This document shows positions 45,247-55,316 of a stretch of 64,000 bases of DNA, in pieces. The notes beneath the pieces were generated by a model. The model saw only the letters and a list, made by a program, of their open reading frames with translations, ran no database searches and had not been told where the DNA came from. Within the stretch, counting starts at the first letter, position 1, and every line of letters begins with the position of its first letter. The stretch lies in contig JASISA010000041.1 in assembly GCA_031771865.1 (NCBI GenBank), positions 2,542,001-2,606,000 of the forward strand. The letters are read 5' to 3'. The position numbers and the translations under genes were made by a program. Source of the DNA: Nothophaeocryptopus gaeumannii (taxonomy: Eukaryota > Ascomycota > Dothideomycetes > Mycosphaerellales > Mycosphaerellaceae).

Positions 45247-47161
45247 GGTGAGAGTTATTCCACCGAGCAGCTCGCGCGTGTCTGCTGGTATTTAGCTGCG
45301 TAGGAGGTGTTTGGAGGTCGCAAGCTCGAAGTTGACGTTGGAACGGGAAGAAGCGGGAAGACGAGGGCCGGATGTTCATAAGGAAGGCACGACTGCTACT
45401 GCCACTTGGAACATGTGAAAGATGTGTAGGGAACGAACGCGCACGCGTATGAGATTGCACGAGGACCTACATGCGAGTACCTACCGTGAAAAGTCCTTGC
45501 GCATCTCGCGTTGACTGCTTGAGTGGTCACCAGCTCTTCAGTTCCAAGCAGGTACGCGCCATATGCGTGGATTCTTGCACTTTCCTTTCGCGAGCGCGCC
45601 TTCCTCGTCGTCCATGACAGCAGTCTCGTGTCCTTCATCACGCTCTTTGTGGCAAACCTGACTTCTGCCTCATGTACCCACACAGTTCAGACCATCACAT
45701 GGCACTGCCATTGATTCTACACGCGGCCGACTCTCCTCTACTCGCTCTTGCCTGGGTTTGGCGTCTCATCAACGCGATCTGCTGTCATCGCGAACACCAG
45801 CTCCGTTGCAAGGCACCCTATTCGTGGCGGACGCTGTCGGTCGGAATCTCGTCAAGCAGCTGAAAGCCGCTCTTGGTTCCTGAAGCCATCGCGATGATTT
45901 TGCTCGAGAGCAGCGGCTGCGAAAAGTAAGGGCGTGAGTAGGGTGGTGCTCTAGGAGACGTCGACCACATACAGGCATGGAGCGGAGCTGACTGCGTTCC
46001 GGCCGTGGGATCCGGATCTCTCCGCAATGCAACTTCACCTCTCACAACAACATGCACGCTCAACGCGATGAGGCTTGCAGCGCATCAGCGCGAAGAGCTG
46101 GGATGCTCCTTCCTGGAGGCCCATCTTCTTAGGATGCGCACCAAGCTGAGGCCTGATGTTGCAAAGTGCCAAAGAGAGAGGACCGCTAGCCTGGGCAAGG
46201 CTAGCATTTATGACCACCATCAGGCAAGGTAATTGCGCCCAATGTCGCCTCTTAGATCCCATGGTGCTGTTTGACGACTGCTCATTGGCATCAAGCTAGA
46301 TGGTGAAGCCTTCGTATCGATTCCAGGGAGGAAGAATCCAGTGGGACATAGACAGGACCGCGGATGAAAAGCAGAACATCCAAGATTTGCGGCCACACAC
46401 CGAAATTGCAGACTGTCGATTGATTGCTGGACATGCGAAGGGCAAGAGGTTGCAAGGTATATGGAGATGGGCCAGAGGATAAAAGAGATGCATTCCAGGA
46501 GACCGGCGGAGCAGGCGTTCGGGGATGAGATACGCTCGACACGATGGCCGCACTCTTGAGAGAACGCCAACTCAAATCTATTATAGATGGCTGGGAGTGA
46601 AGCACCATGAGACGACCAATGGCTTGAAAGAACTGCAGATGCTTCTCTGCTCACTCTGCGTGAGCCGCACTTCGGCTCGTCACTCACCGGTCCCAAGCCA
46701 CTTCTCGAAAAGCCGCGAGGTGTCCTTTGCTGCTAGACGCTGGCATGCCTCATTGCTGATTTCCAGTCGCCCAACGCCGCATGAGGGTATGTTCATGTCA
46801 GGCCGGCTGAACCATCTGAACTTGTGCTGGTGCGGCATTCCCGTTTGCGCGGCAGTGAAGCTGAGCGAAGAGACGCAAAGTCGTTCTGAGCTTGGGCCAA
46901 CCGAACTTCACCACAACAACAAACGCGCAACTCGTCATTTCGCCACTTCCCGTCCAAATCAATCACGCGCCTCGCGACTTTTCCATTTGGTCTCATCGCT
47001 CCGACCTTGCGCTTCTTGTACGGTCGGCGTCCACGCATGGCCCCCAACAACTGAGATCGCCTTCGTCAGCTCTCTATCTCTACTCAATCATCGCGTGTCC
47101 AACGCGGTATTGGAAGAAGCACCTCTAGCTGCCTAGGAGCAACCACATCATCGCCATCAAC
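45247..47161. other. Head-to-head promoter region, hop1 / YTH gene
   Basis: A 1.9 kb gap between divergent genes. The plus-strand frame 46525-47136 (203 codons) has no protein features and is probably leader of the YTH gene. A short minus-strand frame beginning MASGTKSGFQLLDE (ATG near 45888) looks protein-like but ends after 23 codons; I do not call it. Confidence 0.4.
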
Positions 47162-50100
47162 ATGGCCGATACACCTGGCGGCGGCGAGTCCTCGCCTGGC
47201 ACTTTCGATCCGCAGGCATGTGAATTCAAGCCCAACGAGCCAAACAAGAAAGATGGCGTCTTCAGCAGCCCACAGCGCAAACCGACTCTCAGCATTCAGA
47301 GCCCATGGAATGATCAGATGGTGCCGAAGTCAGGCGACTCCAAGCAGCAGCGCTCAGCCTTGCCGTTGTACTCGTCAGACATCTGGTCGCCCGCCGCAAA
47401 CCTCCAGACGAAGAGTGCAGGCCTGCCACCAAAGCCCAGCTGGGAGAACTTGACTACCCAAGGCGCGAGTCCTCACTCATCCCAGACACCATCGCGCGCC
47501 GGCGGCCACTTGCAACCATCTAAAAGCAACAACAACTTCAGCCCATTGCCTGGACTCGGCCTCACTCATTCCGGTGGCAGCTTCGCACGTGGTGAAGAGA
47601 GCCGCGTCTATGTTGCGACACCATGTGGTGGACATCGTAGCGTGCGCTACACTCAGACCGAAGAGTACCACAACTCTGGCAGCCCTGTTGGCTTTACGCA
47701 CGCGAAGACAGACCCGCTTCCGCAGCAATCGTTCGACTTTGGTCGCGAGCACAACGGCACCTTCTCCAGCAATGGCAGTACATCAAGCCATAACCGCACT
47801 ATGCCGGATACGCCGCAATCAACGACCTCAACTTCCAACGTCGGAGTCCATGAGGATCAGCGTTCGGAGGACCAGCAGTCATTAGTGGGCAGCTCCGTGG
47901 CCATCAGCGAATTCTGCGCCACGCCAAGTTCCGAGCAGACAGGCGAGAAAGTGGAAGTGTGGCGAGAGAAGCCGCACCCACGTAGCCTTCGTCGTGCACT
48001 CAAAGATCCAGGTGCGCAGTGGGAAGCGGCTTACGAAGGCTCCCTCACCACTCTTGCAGCAGTGAACCCGGAGTGCATGCAGATGCCAAATGGGGTAGGT
48101 TGAACACATCGTTCTTTGTTTTCATGCGCTTGCTGATCTGATCTATAACAGTCTCGTGTGATTAACATCAAGACCGAGTTCCCGCAGAATGTCATCACCT
48201 CAATTCGTAAAGGCAGGTACTCCTTGATGGAAAGAGTTGCGGAGCGGATCATGAGGGTCTGGGAGTCTCGCGAAAACCCGAGTGAGCAAGTTTTCATGCT
48301 TGTTTCCATCAATGGCAGCAAGAAATTCAGCGGTCTCGCAAAGATGTCGGGACCATGGCGCAAGGATGTGGCCATCGAGCCATGGGAGGATCATAAGGAG
48401 AAAGATCGCTGCGTAGGGTGAGTGCATGTGCCATTCAACCTTTAACGGGTCTTCCAACTAATGACTTGCAGATCCTTCCCGCTGATTTGGATGTTCATCA
48501 AGGATGTCCAATACCACAACTTCGGCCACATTCGCCAGCCTCACAACGATCACCCTGTGGGCAACATGTGGAATGGCATGAACTTCCCACCGGAGACTGG
48601 ACGCGAAGTCGTTCAGCTATACGTCGAGACACCAGCAACGTCGAGCATACTCGGTTATCCCAAGAACTACCACGAGAACTTTGGTCTTGAGCTTCACCGT
48701 CGACACGGCATTATCTCTGGCCGCGGTCGTGCGAACTTGCGCGGCCCTCGCGGTGGTGGTCGTGGCAGCTACCGGCACACCAACGAATTCACTACACCCT
48801 GGCGTCAGAGCGACTTTGAGAATGCGAATCGTCACGACAGGCTCTCGGACGGCGACGACTCTACGCCAACGCCTGCAAAGACCACTGGTCGCCTAAATGG
48901 CACCAACACCTTGCCACCAAAGCCCAACTTCCCCGGAGTTAACCACGATTATTTCATTCCTGGTCAAGACAATGGGAAATTGATGCGCACTACAGGCTCC
49001 GAGTTCGTGCAACCATCGCCTGGAGCCTCACTTTCTGGCGAAACAGGTCTTGGATATCCTGGCAGCAGCGATCGGTCGCTCGTCTCTGGCGGAGCTGTGC
49101 AGCGACCAGCATATGGTAGCTCGGCAGCAGGTTCGTCTACCAATGCCGCGTACAGCAGTCCGAAAGCTTATTTCGAGACCGCTGCAGGTCAGCAGAGAGG
49201 TCTTCAGCAGTCTGCTTCGATGAACTCCCTTCGCCGTGAGCCAGCTTCGAGGGCCAAACCAACATTGCCGCCCATTTTGACCAGCCGTCTTCCGATCGTG
49301 TCCAGTCAGGCTTATTCAAAGTCGGCACAAGCTTCGCACTTCCCAGGAATGCTCGGCTGCGCAGACGGCGGCGCAGTCTCACAGTATGCTCCACACATGG
49401 CACAGTATGATGGTTTGCCAACAGCAGAGTATGGCGGGCTGCGCAATCCCATCACGCCCTCTTCGAGCTTTTTCCCGACGTCTGTCGAGGAGACTCCAAC
49501 GCACCGCCCAGCTCCACATGGCAACCGGTCTGGAGTCAAGCCAGCATACCAACATGAGCAGCCTGTTTCGAAGGGGCAAATGCAGAGCGTGCACCAGCTG
49601 AAAGCGAACTTTCATGCCTTGCACGCCGAGCAATACAGCCTCCAAGCACAGCTCTCTGACGCTGATCAGTCCGACATGGACAAGCGACTGCTGCATGCTA
49701 AGCTTGCTCGGATTTTTAATGAGATTCGCGTGGTTGAGATGGAGCTTCAGCACCTCCAGAGCCTCTCGCCGGAGCGCCACGACAGCGCCCGGCCCATGAG
49801 CGACGGCTCGACCTCAGCGAGCGTTCAACACATATCACCTGTTCGCGCTGAAGACGGTCGGGCTCTTTACTCGGCCTCCATGGGATCTCCTTCCTCCAGT
49901 GGCTTTGACAGCTTTCGTGGCGAGCCTGCTTTTTCGATGAATGGCGGCAGTGGTCCACGTTTGGGTCCAAAACACACGCACACGTCTTCTTGGAATCTTC
50001 GAGCTCAGAGTGTCGATGCACTTGTTGCAAGTCCGGAGAAACAGGACAAGACTCCAGTCAAGATGCCATCCGCTCACGAGACTTCGAGCTTCTTCCCCCC

Positions 50101-50203
50101 AAACGGACTAAAGCCCTCTGCTAGCCGCGACAACTTCAGCTTCCATGCTCACGGAAGCGCAAAGTCCAAGAACGGCTACGGCGGCGTACGTCTGAATTCT
50201 TGA
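47162..50203 (+). CDS. YTH-domain RNA-binding protein
   Basis: Likely reads or removes specific RNAs, as Mmi1/Pho92-type YTH proteins do. Three exons (47162-48094, 48152-48417, 48472-50203; introns 57 and 54 nt) give 976 aa. The first 310 residues are Ser/Pro-rich and disordered. The YTH domain (about 312-470) has NIKTEFPQNVITSIRKG, VFMLVSINGSKKFSGLAKM and PLIWMFIKDVQYHNFGHIRQ, and ends in the ETGREVVQLY helix. Compared with m6A readers, the first cage Trp is replaced by Tyr (GRYS) and one downstream Trp seems absent. Next to the domain is an RGG-rich stretch (GRGRANLRGPRGGGRG). Further on, a coiled coil (about residues 795-850; HQLKANFHALHAEQYSLQ and on) may mediate dimers. The remaining tail is low complexity. 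Confidence 0.87.
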
Positions 50204-50905
50204 AGCAACTATTATTGTTCGGACTCACTACACTCTGACATCACAACTTTGTACGACATACCGCACGGCAGCATCTGTCTCGTGCTCGCAAAATTGAGGG
50301 CCCAGTTGGCCGCGTAATTGATGGCGACAGCACGTGTCGACTATACTATTTCCTTTTGCGATCGAGATACTTGGGCTACCGGTGGACGATGGATGCTGGA
50401 CTCTCGCAACATTGACAGCCCTGAATGTGGGCAGGTCCGATGTGCGCTTGAGACTGGATTGCACCTTCATTATTGAGGTAGGGCCTTGATTGAGGGCACA
50501 TGCTTTCCCACAGCGGCACCCAAGAGATGGATAAGAAAACCTTCCAGAATAATGGGATTGAGAGGCGGCTGGAGCTGCTGGTATGCATTAGGTAGACTAG
50601 TCAGCTCAGACGTGAACCAAGTCTCTGGAACAGTAAGTATTACATTCCTCTTAGGTAAACTGTTTGCACATGCAGCATGGACATCAACTGTCCGCGACTA
50701 CTTCAGTGAGGTCTCTGCGACTTCCTCATCCGCACCTTCCACCGTCGAACGGCTGACGCAACCGCAGGCGTCCACGGCATCCAACCTCAAATTCCCTCAA
50801 AACAACATCTCTTGCGTTGCGTTTCCGCCACAACAACATCGGCGTCCTTTGCTCTCGTTTCTCACGTTCACACCCTAGGATCCCTAGGACCTGCTACCAG
50901 TAGCC
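50204..50905. other. Intergenic
   Basis: A 700 bp gap holding the YTH gene 3' UTR and the promoter and leader of the next gene. Frames under 135 codons, no protein features. Confidence 0.4.
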
Positions 50906-52783
50906 ATGGACGACTTAGTCGACTCACACGACATGCAGACCGACAATAATGTCGACACCACTGCACCGCCTTGCCCATCAGCTGCAGACCCACCCTTCGC
51001 AGTGAGCGCCCAAGCCGTCACCGCTCAGAAGACTCCCTGCAAGGCCCTTGTCCGCAACGTCGATGGCACTTGGGCGTTCGCCGGTGCGCAGCAGCAGGAG
51101 AAGCAGTCTGTGGTCAAGATGCCTGAGATACAGAGTGTGCCGCCGCCGATCGGACCTGCCAGTACTGCTGGTGAGAGAGAGCAGGCCGTGACGGCCACGC
51201 AGTCTATGCAGCTCGAGCCAGCTGTGCAGCATTCACATGGACATCCACAGTCTGAGCCTGTTATGCAGGTGGAGCAGACACAGCAGTCGAAGCCAGTTGT
51301 CCAGCACCCGCAATCTGATCCTGTTTTGCACCTAGAACACACCAAGCAGCAGACTCCAACTTCACAGCATCCGCAGTCTGATCCTGTTGGAGCTGCTCTC
51401 GGCGTTGAGCCTCCCCCCAGGAGATCGCTTCCTACAGAGTTGGCTTTCAGGGCGCTTGGAAGTCTACCTACACTGGCTTCAGAGTACCAGACTGGCGACA
51501 AGCGTCTCCGCTCACCCTCGCCTGCTCCACAGAATGATACTGCTGTTGGATTCGTTGATCCAGCTCGACAGCAGTTGATTGGGCAGTCGCAGATTAGTAA
51601 TAACGCGATCAATCCGGCTCGATTGCAGATAATGGCTGGTGACGACGTTGCGCCTGCTCCTATCCAGCAGCTCCTTCTACAGTCGCAGATTGGTGATGAT
51701 GCAATCAATCCTGCTCGACTGCAGATGATGGCTGGCGGCGATATCCTTGGGGCCTGTCCACCGTCAACGCAAAAGTCTTACCATTACGTACCGCACCCGA
51801 TCGAGCGGCCAGGCTCAGGACGCCCCAGTCAAGTCTCCTTGCCAAACCCGGGCAATGTTCATCTCAAAGCGCCTTGCAGCAAGTGCATTACAAACAAGGA
51901 CCACCGAGTTGCCATGACGCATGGTCTGGCTGACTGCCCTCAGCTGGACGATGGGACTCTTCACTACTGGAGACAAGTGGAGTCTGCTGAGCAGCAGCAG
52001 CAGGCTGATCGTGCAGGGTCCAAACGACGCAGAGGTGGAGGTTCTTTCTCCCGTGGCAGCCAGCGAACAGGAGCAAACACCCTTCCTGTTGGCGGATCTC
52101 GTGCGCCAACTACAGAGCTTGCAGACGGAGATCGACCTGCACAAGGAAATCTCTCAATGCAGCTTCTGAAGTACAAAGCTGTGCTCACGCAGCTGCCGTG
52201 CTCGTACTGCCTAGAGCATGGCCCTGCTGGTGCTCAAGGGTTCCTTGACACCTACTCTCATCCCCTTGGTGAGTGTGAGTTGCTCGGCAGCACCGTCAAA
52301 CGGCACTTGACCCTCGACGACGGCACCTCGCTTGTCAAAAGCTCACACAATCCTGCTCAAGTCGATTCAGGTCCAGTTTACGAGGAATGTGTGCCCCCTC
52401 CGATTGCACAGGCTGCTTACGATGCCACCACTTGGGTTAGGCTGAGGAAGGGCGAGAAGAAAGCGCTTAAACTGAGGAAGGTTGCTGAGATCGAGGCTCA
52501 GTATAGCGTGGAGCAATACAATAAGCGCTGTCCACTATGCCCCAGGTCAGTTGATTCGCACAGCCTGAAAGCTTGTCCCACACTCGATGATGGCGTGAAG
52601 CACATGTTGTGCATAGCGGCGAAGAATCTCAAGCACCAAAAGCAGAGAATCAAGGCGTTCGCAATTGGAACTACTCGCAATGACGAGCGAAACACCAACG
52701 ACAGCGTTGGTGGTCAGGAAGAGCAAGTGGTCATTGAGATCTCGGACGATGAGGTCGAGGAGATTGATTTGACGGGAGCATAG
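50906..52783 (+). CDS. Protein with three extended CCHC-like zinc modules and SIM-like tail
   Basis: Not a family I know. One exon, 625 aa. The first half is Gln/Pro-rich with two sets of internal repeats (HPQS[DE]PV three times near 51235-51390, and QSQI..NAINPARLQ.MAG twice near 51585-51740). The second half has three modules of the form C-x2-C-x(n)-H-x4-C, starting at about residues 324, 432 and 542, with n = 11, 16 and 6. Each is followed by the tetrapeptide LDDG, either directly (CPQLDDG, CPTLDDG) or after a spacer. This resembles a retroviral-type zinc knuckle with a stretched loop, so nucleic acid or protein binding is plausible. The C-terminus VVIEISDDEVEEIDLTGA reads like two SUMO-interaction motifs. 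Likely nuclear; no function assigned. Confidence 0.8.
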   Translation: MDDLVDSHDMQTDNNVDTTAPPCPSAADPPFAVSAQAVTAQKTPCKALVRNVDGTWAFAGAQQQEKQSVVKMPEIQSVPPPIGPASTAGEREQAVTATQSMQLEPAVQHSHGHPQSEPVMQVEQTQQSKPVVQHPQSDPVLHLEHTKQQTPTSQHPQSDPVGAALGVEPPPRRSLPTELAFRALGSLPTLASEYQTGDKRLRSPSPAPQNDTAVGFVDPARQQLIGQSQISNNAINPARLQIMAGDDVAPAPIQQLLLQSQIGDDAINPARLQMMAGGDILGACPPSTQKSYHYVPHPIERPGSGRPSQVSLPNPGNVHLKAPCSKCITNKDHRVAMTHGLADCPQLDDGTLHYWRQVESAEQQQQADRAGSKRRRGGGSFSRGSQRTGANTLPVGGSRAPTTELADGDRPAQGNLSMQLLKYKAVLTQLPCSYCLEHGPAGAQGFLDTYSHPLGECELLGSTVKRHLTLDDGTSLVKSSHNPAQVDSGPVYEECVPPPIAQAAYDATTWVRLRKGEKKALKLRKVAEIEAQYSVEQYNKRCPLCPRSVDSHSLKACPTLDDGVKHMLCIAAKNLKHQKQRIKAFAIGTTRNDERNTNDSVGGQEEQVVIEISDDEVEEIDLTGA

Positions 52784-53247
52784 GGCCTTGTGGTCATGGC
52801 CTCAAGACTCGATTGCTTTGAATGGAGCCGCAGCGTGCTTTCTTTCAAAGTCTGAGAACACCACACGTTATCAAATCGCAAAAACACGTTCCAAAAGCCT
52901 TCCGAACTCTGGCGGAATGTGCCGGTGTGCGTTGAGTGAATGAAGCGCAGCACGTTCTCGACTGACCAGCCACCAGCTTTTCCAACAATAGCGCCTGTAG
53001 CACTAAATTGACAATACGAATCGCCAACAATAGGGCTCGCACTGGTCAAAACATTTGACCTTATCCTCTCCGACGCACTTTTCATCTCATCCACTTTCAT
53101 TCCAGACCTTCATCCAAACAATCTCCGACTTCAGTTTCACCACCACCTCGTCTTCACCTCAGTACAAGACCATCAACTGCGACATATCAGAAACACTACC
53201 ACTTACTACCACCACTACCACCTATAAACATCTATAAAACATACATC
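52784..53247. other. Intergenic
   Basis: A 464 bp gap. The last 150 bases are C/A-rich with little G and look like the leader of the RS-rich gene; ctataaa occurs twice within 30 nt of its ATG. Confidence 0.4.
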
Positions 53248-53982
53248 ATGTACTCATTCAATAACATCGACCTCATCACCGGCATGCCAACTCCACCACG
53301 GTCGCGAGACGGGCACGACTCATACCGCCAGCGCTCACCAATGCGCCCTCACGTCTACGACAAACCACCAAACACACCACGTCGCCGCCGCGAGTCTATC
53401 GAGTCCTACGGCGAGATGAGAATGAGATCCCAGCACCGCCGCCTACGCTTCCAGGTGAAGCCGCCACACGATGAGATCTGGGCAGTTCCGCGTGGGCGCG
53501 CTCAGGACCGCACCTCATCGCCACGCCGCTGGCTATCCTGCCAGCGGCGAGATCGTAGTCGTTCGCCGCGGAGAGACAGCGCGTGTGGCGAGTTCACTTT
53601 CAAGGTTCGAGGTAGTCGGAGAAGGAGTCGCTCACCTGTCCGCTCGCTGGAGTCGAGCATGCGCTCTCTCTCTATCTCACCACACCCAGGCGCTTCGCTT
53701 CGCAGCCCAACGACGCTGGCTGAGGAGTACGGTTTGACATTCAGTGAGGAGACCGCCTACGAATTGCAGCTTCTGATCGCCATGGAAGAAGAGGCCGAAG
53801 ACTATCCCATCCCGCAAAATGAAATCGCCAGCAATGTCAACGAAGAGCTTCAGCGGGACCTGATTCAGGACATCATGTTCGGAAACCCAAAGGAGGGAAG
53901 GCCGAGAGAGGTGGAGTGGTTGGCTCTGTTGGAGGAGGCGAATGCGAATGGGGATGTATCGATTGCTGGGCGTTGTCCTTGA
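53248..53982 (+). CDS. Arg/Ser-rich hypothetical protein
   Basis: I do not recognise it. A single exon of 244 aa beginning MYSFNNIDLITGMPTPP. Residues 15-150 are very Arg/Ser/Pro-rich with RS dipeptides (RDRSRSPRRDS, RRRSRSPVRS), resembling disordered regions of splicing-related proteins. The last 80 residues are acidic and helical (TAYELQLLIAMEEEAEDYP, EVEWLALLEEAN). No RNA-recognition motif is present, so a splicing role is only a guess. The frame is long, starts at a true ATG, and the composition is stable, so I think it is a real gene. Confidence 0.65.
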   Translation: MYSFNNIDLITGMPTPPRSRDGHDSYRQRSPMRPHVYDKPPNTPRRRRESIESYGEMRMRSQHRRLRFQVKPPHDEIWAVPRGRAQDRTSSPRRWLSCQRRDRSRSPRRDSACGEFTFKVRGSRRRSRSPVRSLESSMRSLSISPHPGASLRSPTTLAEEYGLTFSEETAYELQLLIAMEEEAEDYPIPQNEIASNVNEELQRDLIQDIMFGNPKEGRPREVEWLALLEEANANGDVSIAGRCP

Positions 53983-55316
53983 TGAATCGGATGATTATTG
54001 GGAGCGACTTGATGATGGGACGTCGATGCCAAGAGAACTGCCGAGCAGTTCATGCACGAGAAGCAGAAGCTGTATTAGAATTGTACAGGATATTCCTTGA
54101 AGCAGCTCAGCTGGCGATCGCACGATGGATTGGGAAGTTGTTAACGCGAGACACATGGCCACGAGGGAGTTCCATTTTACTACAGACTGCAATGCAATGA
54201 ATGAATGAAAAGCGGTTGATCCGAGCAAGACCATTCAATTCAAACAAAACATTCCTTTCTTGACTGCAATGGTTGTTATCCTCGTGACATAACTGGCGCA
54301 GGGATGCAGTGGTGGCTGCAGGGTGTGTGCTGTCATGGTCGATCCATGAGGAGAAAAACTTGAGCCGCCGCGTGTTTGGAAGAGGTAGGTAGGCCGGTGA
54401 CGTCGATTTCTCTACTCAGCTATGTGAGAGGTAGATAAATGGTAGTGGAGCAAGGATGTCGAACAATGATATAATGAGTTAATAAGGTAATGTGTATCAT
54501 AGGAGACCAGAAGTAAAGACAGCCGCGGGGGTTCTAAAACAAGCGCCGTGGGTATCTATTCAAAGTACCGTGCGGGCAGCTTTGTGCCTAGCGCGCCAAA
54601 GTTGGAGTTGAGTGAATCTCAAAACGCTGGGCGGCCGTGGTGGCTTCTGAGAAAAGGTCTGAGGGAAGGGCGAGCATGAAGCCATCAGTGCGTACAGCGT
54701 AGCCAGAGGTGGTCAAAGTGCTCATGTCATAGTACAGTAACAAAGGATTGTTGTTGTCCAAGCAAAAGTTCGAGGCGGGAAAGAAACAGCAGGGCGACCA
54801 AGGTTGAAGGCCTGGTGGCGCTCGCCTTCGGCAACGCCAAAGCTGGGCTTGGCAGTGATCCATCCTCCGAGACCTCACAGTACAACTGCACCACCTCCAC
54901 CCCCCTCTCTAATGTAACCCCAGGGCCCACGCCGCCAGCACTCTCAACCCCCGCTCTGTTCCGCCCCCGTGCCTGACGAGCGTATTGGCAGCTCCGGAGG
55001 CGTTGCACGGGTCTCTTCGTTGCTCCTCGTCAAGCCGGTGTTTGAGAAGGAACACACACCTACCCGCATGACGCTCACGCCTGCGTTTTGGTCCTGAGAT
55101 GCTGGACACCTGAACGACTTCACCAACTGTCGGGCAAGAAGCACTGTCACGAGACCGTCCGCGTCTGTACAGAAGTTGGCTCGACCGCACCTCCACGAAC
55201 ACGACCGGGAGGGGCTCACGCGTGAGTCTTGCCTCAGGAAGCCTGTCCACACTCACTTTCGCGTCGACGCGAACCCTTGGCCCGACCACGACCAACACAA
55301 TACCGAAGCACAAGAT
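53983..55316. other. Intergenic, includes leader of the Cdc4-type gene
   Basis: A 1.3 kb gap. Minus-strand frames between 54588 and 55361 are shadows or lack domains. The open frame of the downstream gene extends back to 55176 (TTG) without an ATG. No repeats or RNA genes recognised. Confidence 0.4.

Noticed and set aside
46525..47136. 203-codon plus-strand frame before the YTH gene
   Set aside because: Composition is scattered, no domain or conserved block, and it ends just before the YTH start; it is probably promoter/leader sequence.
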